Shown here piece by piece: positions 35,834 through 43,971 of a stretch of 64,000 nt of DNA. This stretch comes from Hyphomicrobiaceae bacterium (GTDB taxonomy: Bacteria > Pseudomonadota > Alphaproteobacteria > Rhizobiales > Hyphomicrobiaceae). The position numbers were made by a program, and so were the translations under genes. The notes beneath the pieces are model-generated. The model was given only the letters and a program-made list of their open reading frames with translations. It was not told the DNA's origin and searched no databases. The stretch's first letter is position 1. Each line of letters starts with the position of its first letter. The stretch lies in contig JALHMC010000005.1 in NCBI GenBank assembly GCA_022844225.1, positions 1-64,000 on the forward strand, given 5' to 3'.

Positions 35834-36724
35834 TCAGCCGATGTCGGGCTTCAGCAGCTTGATGATCGACGAGGAGTCGAGGTCACCGTTGCCATTCTCG
35901 ATGTGCATCGCATAGGCCGCCGTTGCCGCGGCACCGAGAGGGGTCGAAGCGCCGGCCGATTGCGCGGCCATCTGCGAGAGGCGCAAATCCTTCAGCATCA
36001 GCTTCGCCATGAACCCAGGCTTGAATCCATTGCTGGACGGCGCGGTCGGCACCGGCCCGGGTATCGGGCAGCTGCGTTCCAAGGAATACGAGCGGCCGGT
36101 CGAGGTGGTGATCACGTCGTAGAGCACCTTGCGATCGACGCCGAGCTTTTCGCCCATCACCAGCGCCTCGGCGGCGACCAGCATGTTCACGGCGGCCATC
36201 ATGTTGTTGCAGATCTTGACGACCTGCCCTTGCCCAGCGCCACCGCAATGCACGATGTTCTTGCCCATGCCCGCAAGGATCGGACGCGCCTTCTCGAAGG
36301 TATCCTTGTCGCCGCCGCACATGAACGTCAGCGTCGCCTGCTCGGCTCCGACGACGCCACCCGACACGGGGGCATCCAGGAACTTGTAGCCGGCCTTGGC
36401 GGCAGCCTCGTGCATCGCGCGGGCTGTGTCGACGTCGATGGTCGAGCTGTCGATCAATATCGTGCCGGGTCTCGCGGCGGCGATGACACCCGAATCCACG
36501 AATACGCGCCGCACGTCCGCCCCGACCGGGACCATCGTGACGACAAACTCCACGTCGGTGGCGGCCTCGGCCGCACTTGCCGCTGCCTTGGCTCCCGACT
36601 GTGCGACGTAGCGGACGTTCTCCTCGCTGAGATCGAACACCTTGAGGCTATGCCCTGCCTTGATCAGGTTGCGAGCCATGTGCTGGCCCATGTTGCCGAG
36701 GCCGATGAAACCGATCGAAGCCAT
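35834..36724 (-). CDS. 3-hydroxyisobutyrate dehydrogenase-like protein (MmsB type)
   Basis: 296 residues; second member of the family in this block. 'MASIGFIGLGNMGQHMARNL' dinucleotide motif, 'LDAPVSGGVVGAEQATLTFM', catalytic-type Lys in 'GQVVKICNNMMAAVNML', 'GFKPGFMAKLMLKDL'. Closer to valine-pathway MmsB than the other copy in length and C-terminus. Start at 36724 with AGAG upstream; the frame opens 27 codons earlier. First gene of the minus-strand run that continues with the amidohydrolase 38 bases downstream. Confidence 0.9.
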   Translation of the reverse strand: MASIGFIGLGNMGQHMARNLIKAGHSLKVFDLSEENVRYVAQSGAKAAASAAEAATDVEFVVTMVPVGADVRRVFVDSGVIAAARPGTILIDSSTIDVDTARAMHEAAAKAGYKFLDAPVSGGVVGAEQATLTFMCGGDKDTFEKARPILAGMGKNIVHCGGAGQGQVVKICNNMMAAVNMLVAAEALVMGEKLGVDRKVLYDVITTSTGRSYSLERSCPIPGPVPTAPSSNGFKPGFMAKLMLKDLRLSQMAAQSAGASTPLGAAATAAYAMHIENGNGDLDSSSIIKLLKPDIG

Positions 36725-36842
36725 TGTCGGATCTCTGCGTTGCTGTTCCTGGGTGTCAGGATGGACGTGGCGCGCGCCGTTGTGCAAGCACTGTCCCATC
36801 CGCACCGAACCCGAATGTCTTGGCGGGCGCCTTCAGCCGCAG

Positions 36843-37328
36843 CTAACTCCGGAGCATGCCTCGCGATGCGAGCCAGCAGACCCATGCAGAGACAACGTGC
36901 ACGAGGCCCATCAATCCGAAGAAGACGAGTGCGAAATTGTCGACAGTGCCACCGATCGGGGACGCTGGCCCGGGTGGCAGCGCCACATTCCCAGTGAGGG
37001 CGGCGATTGCAAACGAGACGAGCCCTCCCGCCGGGCCGATCCAAGCGGGTTTCGCTCCGGCAAGGCGCCACAGGGCCAACGCGGAAAGGGCGGCGACGGC
37101 AGCCCAGACCAAGCCGACGAAGTGGGTGAAGAGCAGTCCGTAGAGCAGGAAGAACGGCCCGAGCCATCCACCGCCCGGCTGGCCACCGACGACCATCGCG
37201 AGGCTCACACCGGCGGCGAAGATCAACAACCCGATCAAAGGCCCCGCCGCACAGTAGACGAGCAGCACTTTGAGCGCGCCCCGCAGCGCTACGCGTCGGG
37301 ACGATGCAGGCGTCGGCGCTGTTACCAA
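36843..37328 (-). CDS. Small integral membrane protein of unknown function
   Basis: 161 residues with about four membrane segments (near 20-45, 55-90, 95-120 and 130-155), short loops and no recognised domain; 'LVYCAAGPLIGLLIFAAG' and 'GPFFLLYGLLFTHFVGLVW' are typical stretches. The gene overlaps the end of the TPR protein gene by 7 bases, so it is co-translated with it. Function unknown. Confidence 0.7.
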   Translation of the reverse strand: MVTAPTPASSRRVALRGALKVLLVYCAAGPLIGLLIFAAGVSLAMVVGGQPGGGWLGPFFLLYGLLFTHFVGLVWAAVAALSALALWRLAGAKPAWIGPAGGLVSFAIAALTGNVALPPGPASPIGGTVDNFALVFFGLMGLVHVVSAWVCWLASRGMLRS

Positions 37329-38659
37329 GCCTCCCTCCTCGCGGCCGCAAGCCCCTCGGCACGCGCGAGAAACGTCTGGTTGGGAATGCTCTCCGGTCGC
37401 AGCGCCAGTCGCTCGTTCGCCAGCGCCAGAGCGACGTCTCGCATGCCGCCGCGGACCGCGGCCTCAGTCAGCGTCCAATCCACCAGGTCGCGTTGCGCCT
37501 TGCTGCCGCCCATCCGCCACACGTCGAAACGGGCCGGCAGCAGCAGTTCGACCGCCCGAGCATGCGCGCCACTCTCGAACGCGCGCAGCGCTTCGAGGAC
37601 CGGCGCCCCGATCGCCCGGTAAGCTGCCGCTTGCGCAACTTCGCTCGACGCGACTTCCATTGCGGCGGCTTGCAAATCCTCGAAGGCTTTTGCCTCGCCG
37701 GCGCGCAGGAGCGTCATTCCGGCGTGGATGTCGTTAAACACGCTGCCACCCGACCGCCCTTGCCATAGCCGGGAAAGCTCGGTCCACCTACCCTTGCCAA
37801 CGTCCGTTCCGAGTGTCTCGAGGCGCCACAAGAGGGCCGTCGCATTACACAGGCTGGTGCCCACGGGGCGCAGTGTCGGCAGGATTGCCTCGTCATAAAG
37901 GATGAGTGCCGCCGCATATTGACCCAGTTCGACGTGGAACAGTGCTTTATGCCAATGGATGTGCACCTGATTGGTATTCGATTTTCGGCACCACAAAGGC
38001 TCCCTCGAAGCCATCCATGCCAGTCCCTCTTGCGGGCGGCCGGTCATTTCAAGCACGTGCGAGACGGCGTGATGGGGCCAGTATCCGTAGGGCTCCAACT
38101 CGGCTGCGGTTCGCGACATGACTTCGGCCTGCGCGTAGTCTCCCGTCTCCTCGAGCCCGAAACCGTAGAACGACAGCAGCATGCCGTAGCCGGCTTGCTC
38201 CTTCGACCAGAGTGGCAGGGCCCGAGCCGATCTGCCGGCGCCGAGGTGAAAGCGTCCCTGGAAGCCGTCGAGCCTCAAAGCCACCTGATGCGCGAGAATA
38301 TCGTGCGGATAACTCATGAGGTGGCGATCGAGCACGGACACGGACGCGGACCAGTTGCCCGACACGGCTTCACTCAGCGAGATCAGCTGGGCTTGCTCGC
38401 GCTCGTTCAGCGAGAGCGTCCGAACGGCTTCGATAACATCTCTTGCCGCTGCGACGGTCGATCGATCATTGGAGAGCGCTTGTATCCAGGCCTTCCCCAG
38501 ATAAGCCATTGCGCAGCCGGGTGCTGCTTCCCGAGCCGCCTCGAGTTGGCCCATTGCATCGCCATAGGCCAGAATGAAGGCCCGAATGCCCGCATCATAG
38601 TGTGCGGCCGCTTCGATCGTTGCACCGCTCAACGCGTGGCCTTGGGCATCCTTCGGCAT
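37322..38659 (-). CDS. TPR protein of the TTC38-like family
   Basis: 445 residues, all helical, with tetratricopeptide-like repeats along its length: 'PGCAMAYLGKAWIQALS', 'WSASVSVLDRHLMSYPHDIL', 'TAAELEPYGYWPHHAVSHVL', 'HIHWHKALFHVELGQYAAAL'. The pattern 'YWPHHAVSHVLEMTGRPQEG' matches bacterial relatives of human TTC38. Start at 38659 with GGGGAG 7 bases upstream; the frame opens 45 codons earlier. Function of the family is unknown; here it is downstream of two Asp/Glu-racemase-fold genes. Confidence 0.8.
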   Translation of the reverse strand: MPKDAQGHALSGATIEAAAHYDAGIRAFILAYGDAMGQLEAAREAAPGCAMAYLGKAWIQALSNDRSTVAAARDVIEAVRTLSLNEREQAQLISLSEAVSGNWSASVSVLDRHLMSYPHDILAHQVALRLDGFQGRFHLGAGRSARALPLWSKEQAGYGMLLSFYGFGLEETGDYAQAEVMSRTAAELEPYGYWPHHAVSHVLEMTGRPQEGLAWMASREPLWCRKSNTNQVHIHWHKALFHVELGQYAAALILYDEAILPTLRPVGTSLCNATALLWRLETLGTDVGKGRWTELSRLWQGRSGGSVFNDIHAGMTLLRAGEAKAFEDLQAAAMEVASSEVAQAAAYRAIGAPVLEALRAFESGAHARAVELLLPARFDVWRMGGSKAQRDLVDWTLTEAAVRGGMRDVALALANERLALRPESIPNQTFLARAEGLAAARREAW

Positions 38660-38721
38660 GCGCTGCTCCCCTTCGCGTCGTATCCTGCCGATCGAATTCT
38701 CGCGCTCGAGGTCTGAAGCAA

Positions 38722-39462
38722 TCAGTGAGCTGCGAGCAGTCGGCCGTGCCCTTGAATGGCGTCCGTGACACCTGCGAGGCGCAAGGCATGCCACAGCGTC
38801 GCCTGGGTGGATGTGATGACGGGTTTGCCCAAGGCCCGTTCGAGGCGATCGATGACCGTATGCGAGCGTGTATTGAGGCAGGACACGACGAGCGCGTCCG
38901 CCCCGGGGTCCATCCCCCGCTTGCCGAGGTCGAACAGGGTGTCGGGGCTCGGTTCGGCGAGCTTGAAGCCGTCGACGATGCCGAGAAACGCCCCACCGAC
39001 GACCTCGAAGCCGGCAGCCGTGAAGTAGTCGTGCTCGGCCTCGTCCACCTTGGCCGGATAAGGGGACACGATCGAGATGCGCTTGGCGCCGACCGCATGC
39101 AATCCGCTGATGATGGCGTGGGCAGCCGTCGTCGCCGGAACGTCATAGCCTTCCGCGATCTCGGCCCTCAGATGCGCATCGTAATCGAGGCCCTGTACGA
39201 TGCTCGACGCCGTGCAGCCATAGGCCATGACATGCGGGAAAATGCTGGAGAGCTGGCGAAGCGCCGACTTGCCGTCGGTGCGGTCCATTTCGATCAGCGT
39301 CTCCGCAGTCGTCGCGGTCGGAATGTACATGCGTGAGAAATGCACGCTGACGCCATCGGGCACCACACGCGCGGCCCACGGCTCCATTACGGTATTGACG
39401 CTCGGCACCACGATGCCGATGCGCGCGCGACGTCCGTCGCCGTCGAGAAAAGGTTTCGCCAT
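38722..39462 (-). CDS. Maleate isomerase / Asp-Glu racemase-fold protein
   Basis: 246 residues. 'RIGIVVPSVNTVMEPW' opens the fold; the two active-site cysteines of maleate cis-trans isomerases are present as Cys83 ('MAYGCTASSI') and Cys195 ('VVSCLNTRS'). The family isomerises maleate to fumarate or racemises/decarboxylates small dicarboxylates such as arylmalonates. Start at 39462, GGAG upstream; the frame opens 74 codons earlier without homology. It follows the paralogous gene by 31 bases. Confidence 0.87.
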   Translation of the reverse strand: MAKPFLDGDGRRARIGIVVPSVNTVMEPWAARVVPDGVSVHFSRMYIPTATTAETLIEMDRTDGKSALRQLSSIFPHVMAYGCTASSIVQGLDYDAHLRAEIAEGYDVPATTAAHAIISGLHAVGAKRISIVSPYPAKVDEAEHDYFTAAGFEVVGGAFLGIVDGFKLAEPSPDTLFDLGKRGMDPGADALVVSCLNTRSHTVIDRLERALGKPVITSTQATLWHALRLAGVTDAIQGHGRLLAAH

Positions 39463-39493
39463 CCGAGATCTCCGATCGTGATGTCCTGAAGGC

Positions 39494-40249
39494 TCAGAAT
39501 CGCGCGAGCAGCGAGCCGTACCCATAGATCTTGTCAGTGATGCCAGCCGTGCGCAGCGCATGCCAATAGGTGGTGGCGTTAATCTGCAGTACGGGCTTCT
39601 CGAGCCAACGCTCGGCCTCGTCGGAGAGCTTGCCGAATGGCAGGTTCGCGCCGAATGCGACCAACGCCTCGACGTCGGGACCATCGATCGACTTGGCCGC
39701 GTCGATCATGTCCTTGGCGGAGAGCACCGAATAGGACGCCGGGCTCTTGCCCCGCATGTGGCAGAAGCGGACGATCTCGTAGCCATGGGCGCCGAGAACG
39801 GCGTTGAGACGGGGCTCGATGCACGGGTAGTAAGGCTCCATCACGGCGATACGCTTCTTGATGCCATGCGCCTTGAGACCGGCGACGACGGCGTCCGACG
39901 AGATCGTGACCGGAATGTCCCAGCCCGCCCGGCGGCGCACCCTGCGCTTCAGCTCCTCGCCCCATTCAACCGTGCCGCCCCAAACCGAGAGCGCGGATAT
40001 GCCGAGAATGAAAGCGTTCGGCTTCGCATCCAGGACGCGATCGACGGCATCCTCGAGCGCGCCATCGATGTCGGCGAGTTGCTTCTCGAAGTCGGCGTCG
40101 GTCTTCACGGGGTTGTCCGCGATTACCATGCGGGCGATGTGATTGGTCACTCCCGCTGGGCGCATATCGTCGTATTCGGGTTGTACTACCGTATTCGTCG
40201 AGGGCGTGGTTATTCCGTAAGCCAGCCGCCACGCCAGATAATCCCGCAT
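39494..40249 (-). CDS. Maleate isomerase-like paralog lacking both catalytic cysteines
   Basis: 251 residues, same fold as the downstream gene ('YGITTPSTNTVVQPEYDDM'). At the first active-site place it reads 'ILGISALSVWGG' (Ser85 in place of Cys) and at the second 'VAFGANLPFG' (Gly/Ala in place of Cys). The rest of the fold ('PVLQINATTYWHALRTAG') is intact, and no frameshift or stop is seen, so it is not simple decay. It may have another chemistry, or be a partner or binding subunit of the intact paralog. Start at 40249 with GGGAG upstream. Divergent from the RidA gene. Confidence 0.85.
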   Translation of the reverse strand: MRDYLAWRLAYGITTPSTNTVVQPEYDDMRPAGVTNHIARMVIADNPVKTDADFEKQLADIDGALEDAVDRVLDAKPNAFILGISALSVWGGTVEWGEELKRRVRRRAGWDIPVTISSDAVVAGLKAHGIKKRIAVMEPYYPCIEPRLNAVLGAHGYEIVRFCHMRGKSPASYSVLSAKDMIDAAKSIDGPDVEALVAFGANLPFGKLSDEAERWLEKPVLQINATTYWHALRTAGITDKIYGYGSLLARF

Positions 40250-40381
40250 TTCGTTTCTCCCGCGTTGCCGGCGAGCGCGCCTGAAGCGCCGTGCGCCACC
40301 CCTGTTCTCGGCGAAGATGCTAGTATGGAGACGATCGGCGCACCAGCGCGCCCTTAGTCCTCTCGTGGTTGCGGAGTATCC

Positions 40382-40846
40382 ATGACAGCTGAACAACGAC
40401 TGGCACGTCTCGGCGTAGAGCTACCCCCTCCGTTCAAGGACGAGGCTAACCGGGTCAGGGCGTTGCGCTCCGGCCAGCACGTTTACATGAGCGGGCACGG
40501 TCCACTGGGTGCCGGAAACGTGCCCTATGTCGTGGGCAAGCTCGGGCGTGAACTGACCACCGAGCAGGGGGCTGAAGCTGCTCGCCTCACAGGACTCTGC
40601 TGCCTCTCGACGCTGCGCACCTATCTCGGCGATCTCGACCAGGTCAGCCGCGTCGTCCGGGTGCTCGGCTTCATCAATTGCGCGCCGGGATACAACACGC
40701 CGTCGAACGTGCTTAACGGCTTCTCCGACCTGATGATCGACGTGTTCGGGGAGGCGGGGCGCCATACGCGCTCGGCTATCGGCGTCGCCGAGCTTTACGC
40801 TGACATGCCGATCGAAGTGGAGGCATTGTTCGAGATTCGCGGTTGA
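40382..40846 (+). CDS. RidA/YjgF-family protein
   Basis: 154 residues. Opens 'RLARLGVELPPPFKDE' and has 'VYMSGHGPLG', 'VVRVLGFINCAPGY' and the ligand-binding Arg in 'HTRSAIGVAELYADMPIEVE'. RidA proteins deaminate reactive enamine/imine intermediates made by PLP enzymes; this longer subgroup ('L-PSP-like') may act on related compounds. It is the first gene of a plus-strand run into the TRAP transporter, 90 bases before dctP. Confidence 0.88.
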   Translation: MTAEQRLARLGVELPPPFKDEANRVRALRSGQHVYMSGHGPLGAGNVPYVVGKLGRELTTEQGAEAARLTGLCCLSTLRTYLGDLDQVSRVVRVLGFINCAPGYNTPSNVLNGFSDLMIDVFGEAGRHTRSAIGVAELYADMPIEVEALFEIRG

Positions 40847-40935
40847 CGACGGGGTCTGTTCATTGCCATTCCAAGCGTCGAGCCGATACGCCCGAGTAGA
40901 AACAGGGCTCGCTTGCCTTTGAGGGAGGAAGTCAG

Positions 40936-41943
40936 ATGAGACATTTTGCGCGCTGTGCCGCCATGTTGGCGGGCTTGGCGGCGGTAGCTGCGTCGGTGGT
41001 TCCGGCAGCAGCCCAGACAAAATGGGATCTTTACGCCTTCACTGGCGTCACGCACCCGATCACGATGCGCTACAAGATGTTTGCCGACGAGGTCAAGGCC
41101 GCGACGGGCGGCAAGCTCGAGATTCTCGTTCGCCCTGCGGGCGAGCTGCCCTTCAAGGCAACCGAGCTGGTCAAGACCACGAGCAGTGGGCAGGTGCAGC
41201 TGGCGGCTGCCTACCAGGGCTTCGTTTCTGGCGAGGTGCCGATCGCCTCGATCGCGAGCCTCCCGTTCCTCGTGCGCAACGCAGAGGATCTCGAGAAGGT
41301 CTATCCGATCATCGCCAAGTACGTCGATCCGGCCTTCGCCAAGCGCGGCATCAAGGTTCTGTATTGGCATACGTGGCCGCCACAGAACATGTTCGGCAAG
41401 GGCACGCCGATTAAGTCCATCGCCGACTTCGCGGGCCGCAAGATCCGCTCGACGGACGGTAAGCAGGCGGAAATGCTGAAGCAGCTCGGGGCGTCCTCGG
41501 TCAGCTTGACCACCGCCGAAGTACCGGTGGCCATGGAGCGCGGCGTTGCCGACGGCTTCCTCACGGCGGCCTTCAACGTGACCGGCGCGAAATGGTACGA
41601 GTTCACGACATGGGCCTGGATGGGTGACATCCACATGGGCGGGCCGGACTATCTCATCATGAACATCGCCGCTTATGACAAGCTCCCGGCCGACGTCAAG
41701 GCGAAGCTCGACGAGACCGCAAAGACCTTTGGTCCCAAGATGCGGGCCATGAACCTTGGCGACGAAGCCGGTTCCGTCGAAGAACTCAAGACGAAGCACA
41801 AGGTCGAGATCTATACGCCGCCGAAAGAGGTCATCGAAGAACTGACCAACAAGATGAAGCCGTATTGGGAATCCTGGGCCAAGCAACAGGGCAAGGAGAC
41901 CGAGGAGCTTCTGAAGGAATTGCGCACCGCACTCGGCAAGTAG
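40936..41943 (+). CDS. TRAP transporter substrate-binding protein (DctP family)
   Basis: 335 residues with a signal peptide ('MLAGLAAVAASVVPAAAQ'). The mature protein has the DctP fold: 'ADEVKAATGGKLEILVRPAG', 'RKIRSTDGKQAEMLKQLGAS', 'PVAMERGVADGFLTAA' and a helix-rich C-terminus. The conserved Arg that binds the carboxylate of the ligand lies in 'AGRKIRSTDG'. It delivers an organic acid to the membrane subunits DctQ and DctM encoded next. The ligand is unknown. Confidence 0.92.
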   Translation: MRHFARCAAMLAGLAAVAASVVPAAAQTKWDLYAFTGVTHPITMRYKMFADEVKAATGGKLEILVRPAGELPFKATELVKTTSSGQVQLAAAYQGFVSGEVPIASIASLPFLVRNAEDLEKVYPIIAKYVDPAFAKRGIKVLYWHTWPPQNMFGKGTPIKSIADFAGRKIRSTDGKQAEMLKQLGASSVSLTTAEVPVAMERGVADGFLTAAFNVTGAKWYEFTTWAWMGDIHMGGPDYLIMNIAAYDKLPADVKAKLDETAKTFGPKMRAMNLGDEAGSVEELKTKHKVEIYTPPKEVIEELTNKMKPYWESWAKQQGKETEELLKELRTALGK

Positions 41944-42037
41944 GCCTTCCCGGCAATTACACCAGACTCCGCCTCGCAGCTCGCGAAGTTGCGAGGCGGT
42001 TCCACGTGATCGAACCGATCAGAGCCGGAGAAAAATC

Positions 42038-42559
42038 GTGCACTCCGAAGGCAAACCTGCCGACGTCCCGCCCCCCACGACAGCGATCGGGCGCATCGCC
42101 GACAAGGTCTCGACGGCTGCCGGCGTGGTCGCCGGACTGTGCGTGGTCGGTATCCTCCTGATCGTCTGCGCCGAGGTTGTGCTGCGACAGTTCAAGCACT
42201 CCATGCTCGTGACCGACGAGATCGCGGGCTACTTGAACGCCGCGCTGGTCTTCCTGGGCTTGGCTTACACGTTGAAGAGTGGTGGCTTCATCCGAGTCGA
42301 GGTCGTCTACGACGCCATGCCTCCTGCTTTGCGGATGATCGCCCGCTGGGTCTTCACCAGCATTGCCACCGTCTTTGTCGGGACCATCCTCTACTACGCC
42401 GCCGTGCATGTGCAGTACGCCTTCGTCCAGGATACACGCGCCGTATCCATTCTCGACACACCGGAATGGATACCCCAATCCGTGATGGTCGTCGGTATTG
42501 CTGTGCTGTTCCTGCAGTTGGTCGCCTATCTCGTAGAGCGTGTGCGCAACGTCCCCTGA
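42038..42559 (+). CDS. TRAP transporter small permease (DctQ)
   Basis: 173 residues, four membrane segments: 'AAGVVAGLCVVGILLIVCAE', 'NAALVFLGLAYTLKSGG', 'WVFTSIATVFVGTILYYAAV' and 'SVMVVGIAVLFLQLVAYLVE'. 'GGFIRVEVVYDAMP' is the DctQ family signature. It complexes with DctM. 94 bases after dctP. Confidence 0.9.
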   Translation: MHSEGKPADVPPPTTAIGRIADKVSTAAGVVAGLCVVGILLIVCAEVVLRQFKHSMLVTDEIAGYLNAALVFLGLAYTLKSGGFIRVEVVYDAMPPALRMIARWVFTSIATVFVGTILYYAAVHVQYAFVQDTRAVSILDTPEWIPQSVMVVGIAVLFLQLVAYLVERVRNVP

Positions 42560-42611
42560 CGACCGGCAAAATCCCGATTGTCTTCCCTCTCATCTTGCGA
42601 CCGGACCTGAC

Positions 42612-43928
42612 ATGAGCCTCGAGCTGATCATTACCATTCTTGTCGGCAGCCTCGCACTCATGCTGCTGACCGGACAATGGACGGCACTCGCACTCGGATC
42701 AGTCGGCGTCCTCGTTCTCCTGCTGAGCAAGGGCGTTATCGGCCTCCAGGCTTTGAGCTCGGTGATCTGGAACAACTCGGCGAGCTACATCCTGATCGCG
42801 GTGCCGATGTTCCTGCTGATGGGCGAGGTGATCCTGCGCAGCGGCGTGAGCAGCTATTTCTATCGCGGGATCGTCGTGCTGCTCAGCTGGCTGCCCGGCG
42901 GTCTGCTCCACGCCAATATCCTGTCGTGCGCCATCTTCTCAGCGGTCTCGGGCTCGAGCGTTGCCACCGCCGCCACCGTCGGCACGGTCGCTATTCCCGA
43001 GATGAAGAAGCACAAGTACGACTCCCGGATGATCTACGGCTCGCTCGCCGCCGGCGGCACGCTCGGCATCCTCATTCCGCCGTCGATCGTCATGGTGCTT
43101 TACGGGGCACTCGTCGAGGAATCGATCGCCAAGCTGTTCATGGCGGGCATCATTCCCGGCCTCGTGCTTTCTGGGATTTTCATGGTCTACATCGCTGCGC
43201 GCCTGTTGGTGAACCCGCAGCTGGCCCCCCCCAGGCATAGTGCCTCCGATGCGACACTCGCCGCGTCGACCAGTGACGTCTGGCACGTGTTTCCGGTTCT
43301 GGCGCTGCTCGTCTCTGTGCTTGGCGGCATCTACATCGGCTTCGCAACGCCCACGGAGGCCGCTGCCGTCGGCGCCGCGGGCTCGATTCTGCTCGCGGCG
43401 CTCTACCGGAACCTGACGCTGCCGATCCTGAACGAAGCCGTGATGTCCACGGTCAAGACCACCTGCATGGTGGTCTTCATCATTATCGGCGCGCAGATCC
43501 TTTCAACCGCGCTGACCTACTCAGGCGCCAGCCGCACCATCAGCGAGTGGGTGCTCGGTCTCGGACTGTCGAAATGGCAGTTCTTCATGGTTCTGGTGGT
43601 GGTCTATCTGATACTCGGATGCTTCGTCGACGGCATCTCCATGATCTACATGACGCTGCCGGTTCTGCTGCCGCTGATCAAGTCGTTCGGGTTCGACCTG
43701 ATCTGGTTCGGCATCGTTCTCACCATCCTGATCGAACTCGGCCAGATCACGCCACCAGTGGGTCTCAACCTCTTTACGATTCACGCCATATCAGGCGGCG
43801 CCTCCTTCTCGGAAGTGGTCCACGGATCGATCCCCTATGTGTTCCTGATGTTGCTGATGATTTTGCTCCTGGCGCTCTTCCCGGAATTGGCTCTCTGGCT
43901 CCCGACAACCATGAGGGGCCCGGGCTAG
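42612..43928 (+). CDS. TRAP transporter large permease (DctM)
   Basis: 438 residues with about 12 membrane segments. DctM signatures: 'AVPMFLLMGEVILRSGVS', 'GGTLGILIPPSIVMVLYG', 'ATPTEAAAVGAAGSILLA' and 'ELGQITPPVGLNLFTIHAI'. Start at 42612, by homology; the frame opens 24 codons earlier. Sodium-coupled import with DctP/DctQ. Ends just before a hairpin and the convergent AhpD-like gene. Confidence 0.93.
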   Translation: MSLELIITILVGSLALMLLTGQWTALALGSVGVLVLLLSKGVIGLQALSSVIWNNSASYILIAVPMFLLMGEVILRSGVSSYFYRGIVVLLSWLPGGLLHANILSCAIFSAVSGSSVATAATVGTVAIPEMKKHKYDSRMIYGSLAAGGTLGILIPPSIVMVLYGALVEESIAKLFMAGIIPGLVLSGIFMVYIAARLLVNPQLAPPRHSASDATLAASTSDVWHVFPVLALLVSVLGGIYIGFATPTEAAAVGAAGSILLAALYRNLTLPILNEAVMSTVKTTCMVVFIIIGAQILSTALTYSGASRTISEWVLGLGLSKWQFFMVLVVVYLILGCFVDGISMIYMTLPVLLPLIKSFGFDLIWFGIVLTILIELGQITPPVGLNLFTIHAISGGASFSEVVHGSIPYVFLMLLMILLLALFPELALWLPTTMRGPG

Positions 43929-43941
43929 CGGGGCTAGCCTG
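43921..43941. terminator. Hairpin over the dctM stop codon
   Basis: GGCTAGC-GGG-GCTAGCC, a 7-bp stem extendable to 9, between two convergent genes. It overlaps the dctM stop codon and has no U-tract, so it is a weak terminator candidate. Confidence 0.35.
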
Positions 43942-43971
43942 GGGGTACGACCCATGCCCGAGCCGCCGGCC

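Noticed and set aside
33733-35915. Two long open frames (499 codons minus, 653 codons plus).
   Set aside because: Both overlap the hydroxyisobutyrate-dehydrogenase-like and amidohydrolase genes in wrong frames and lack motifs.
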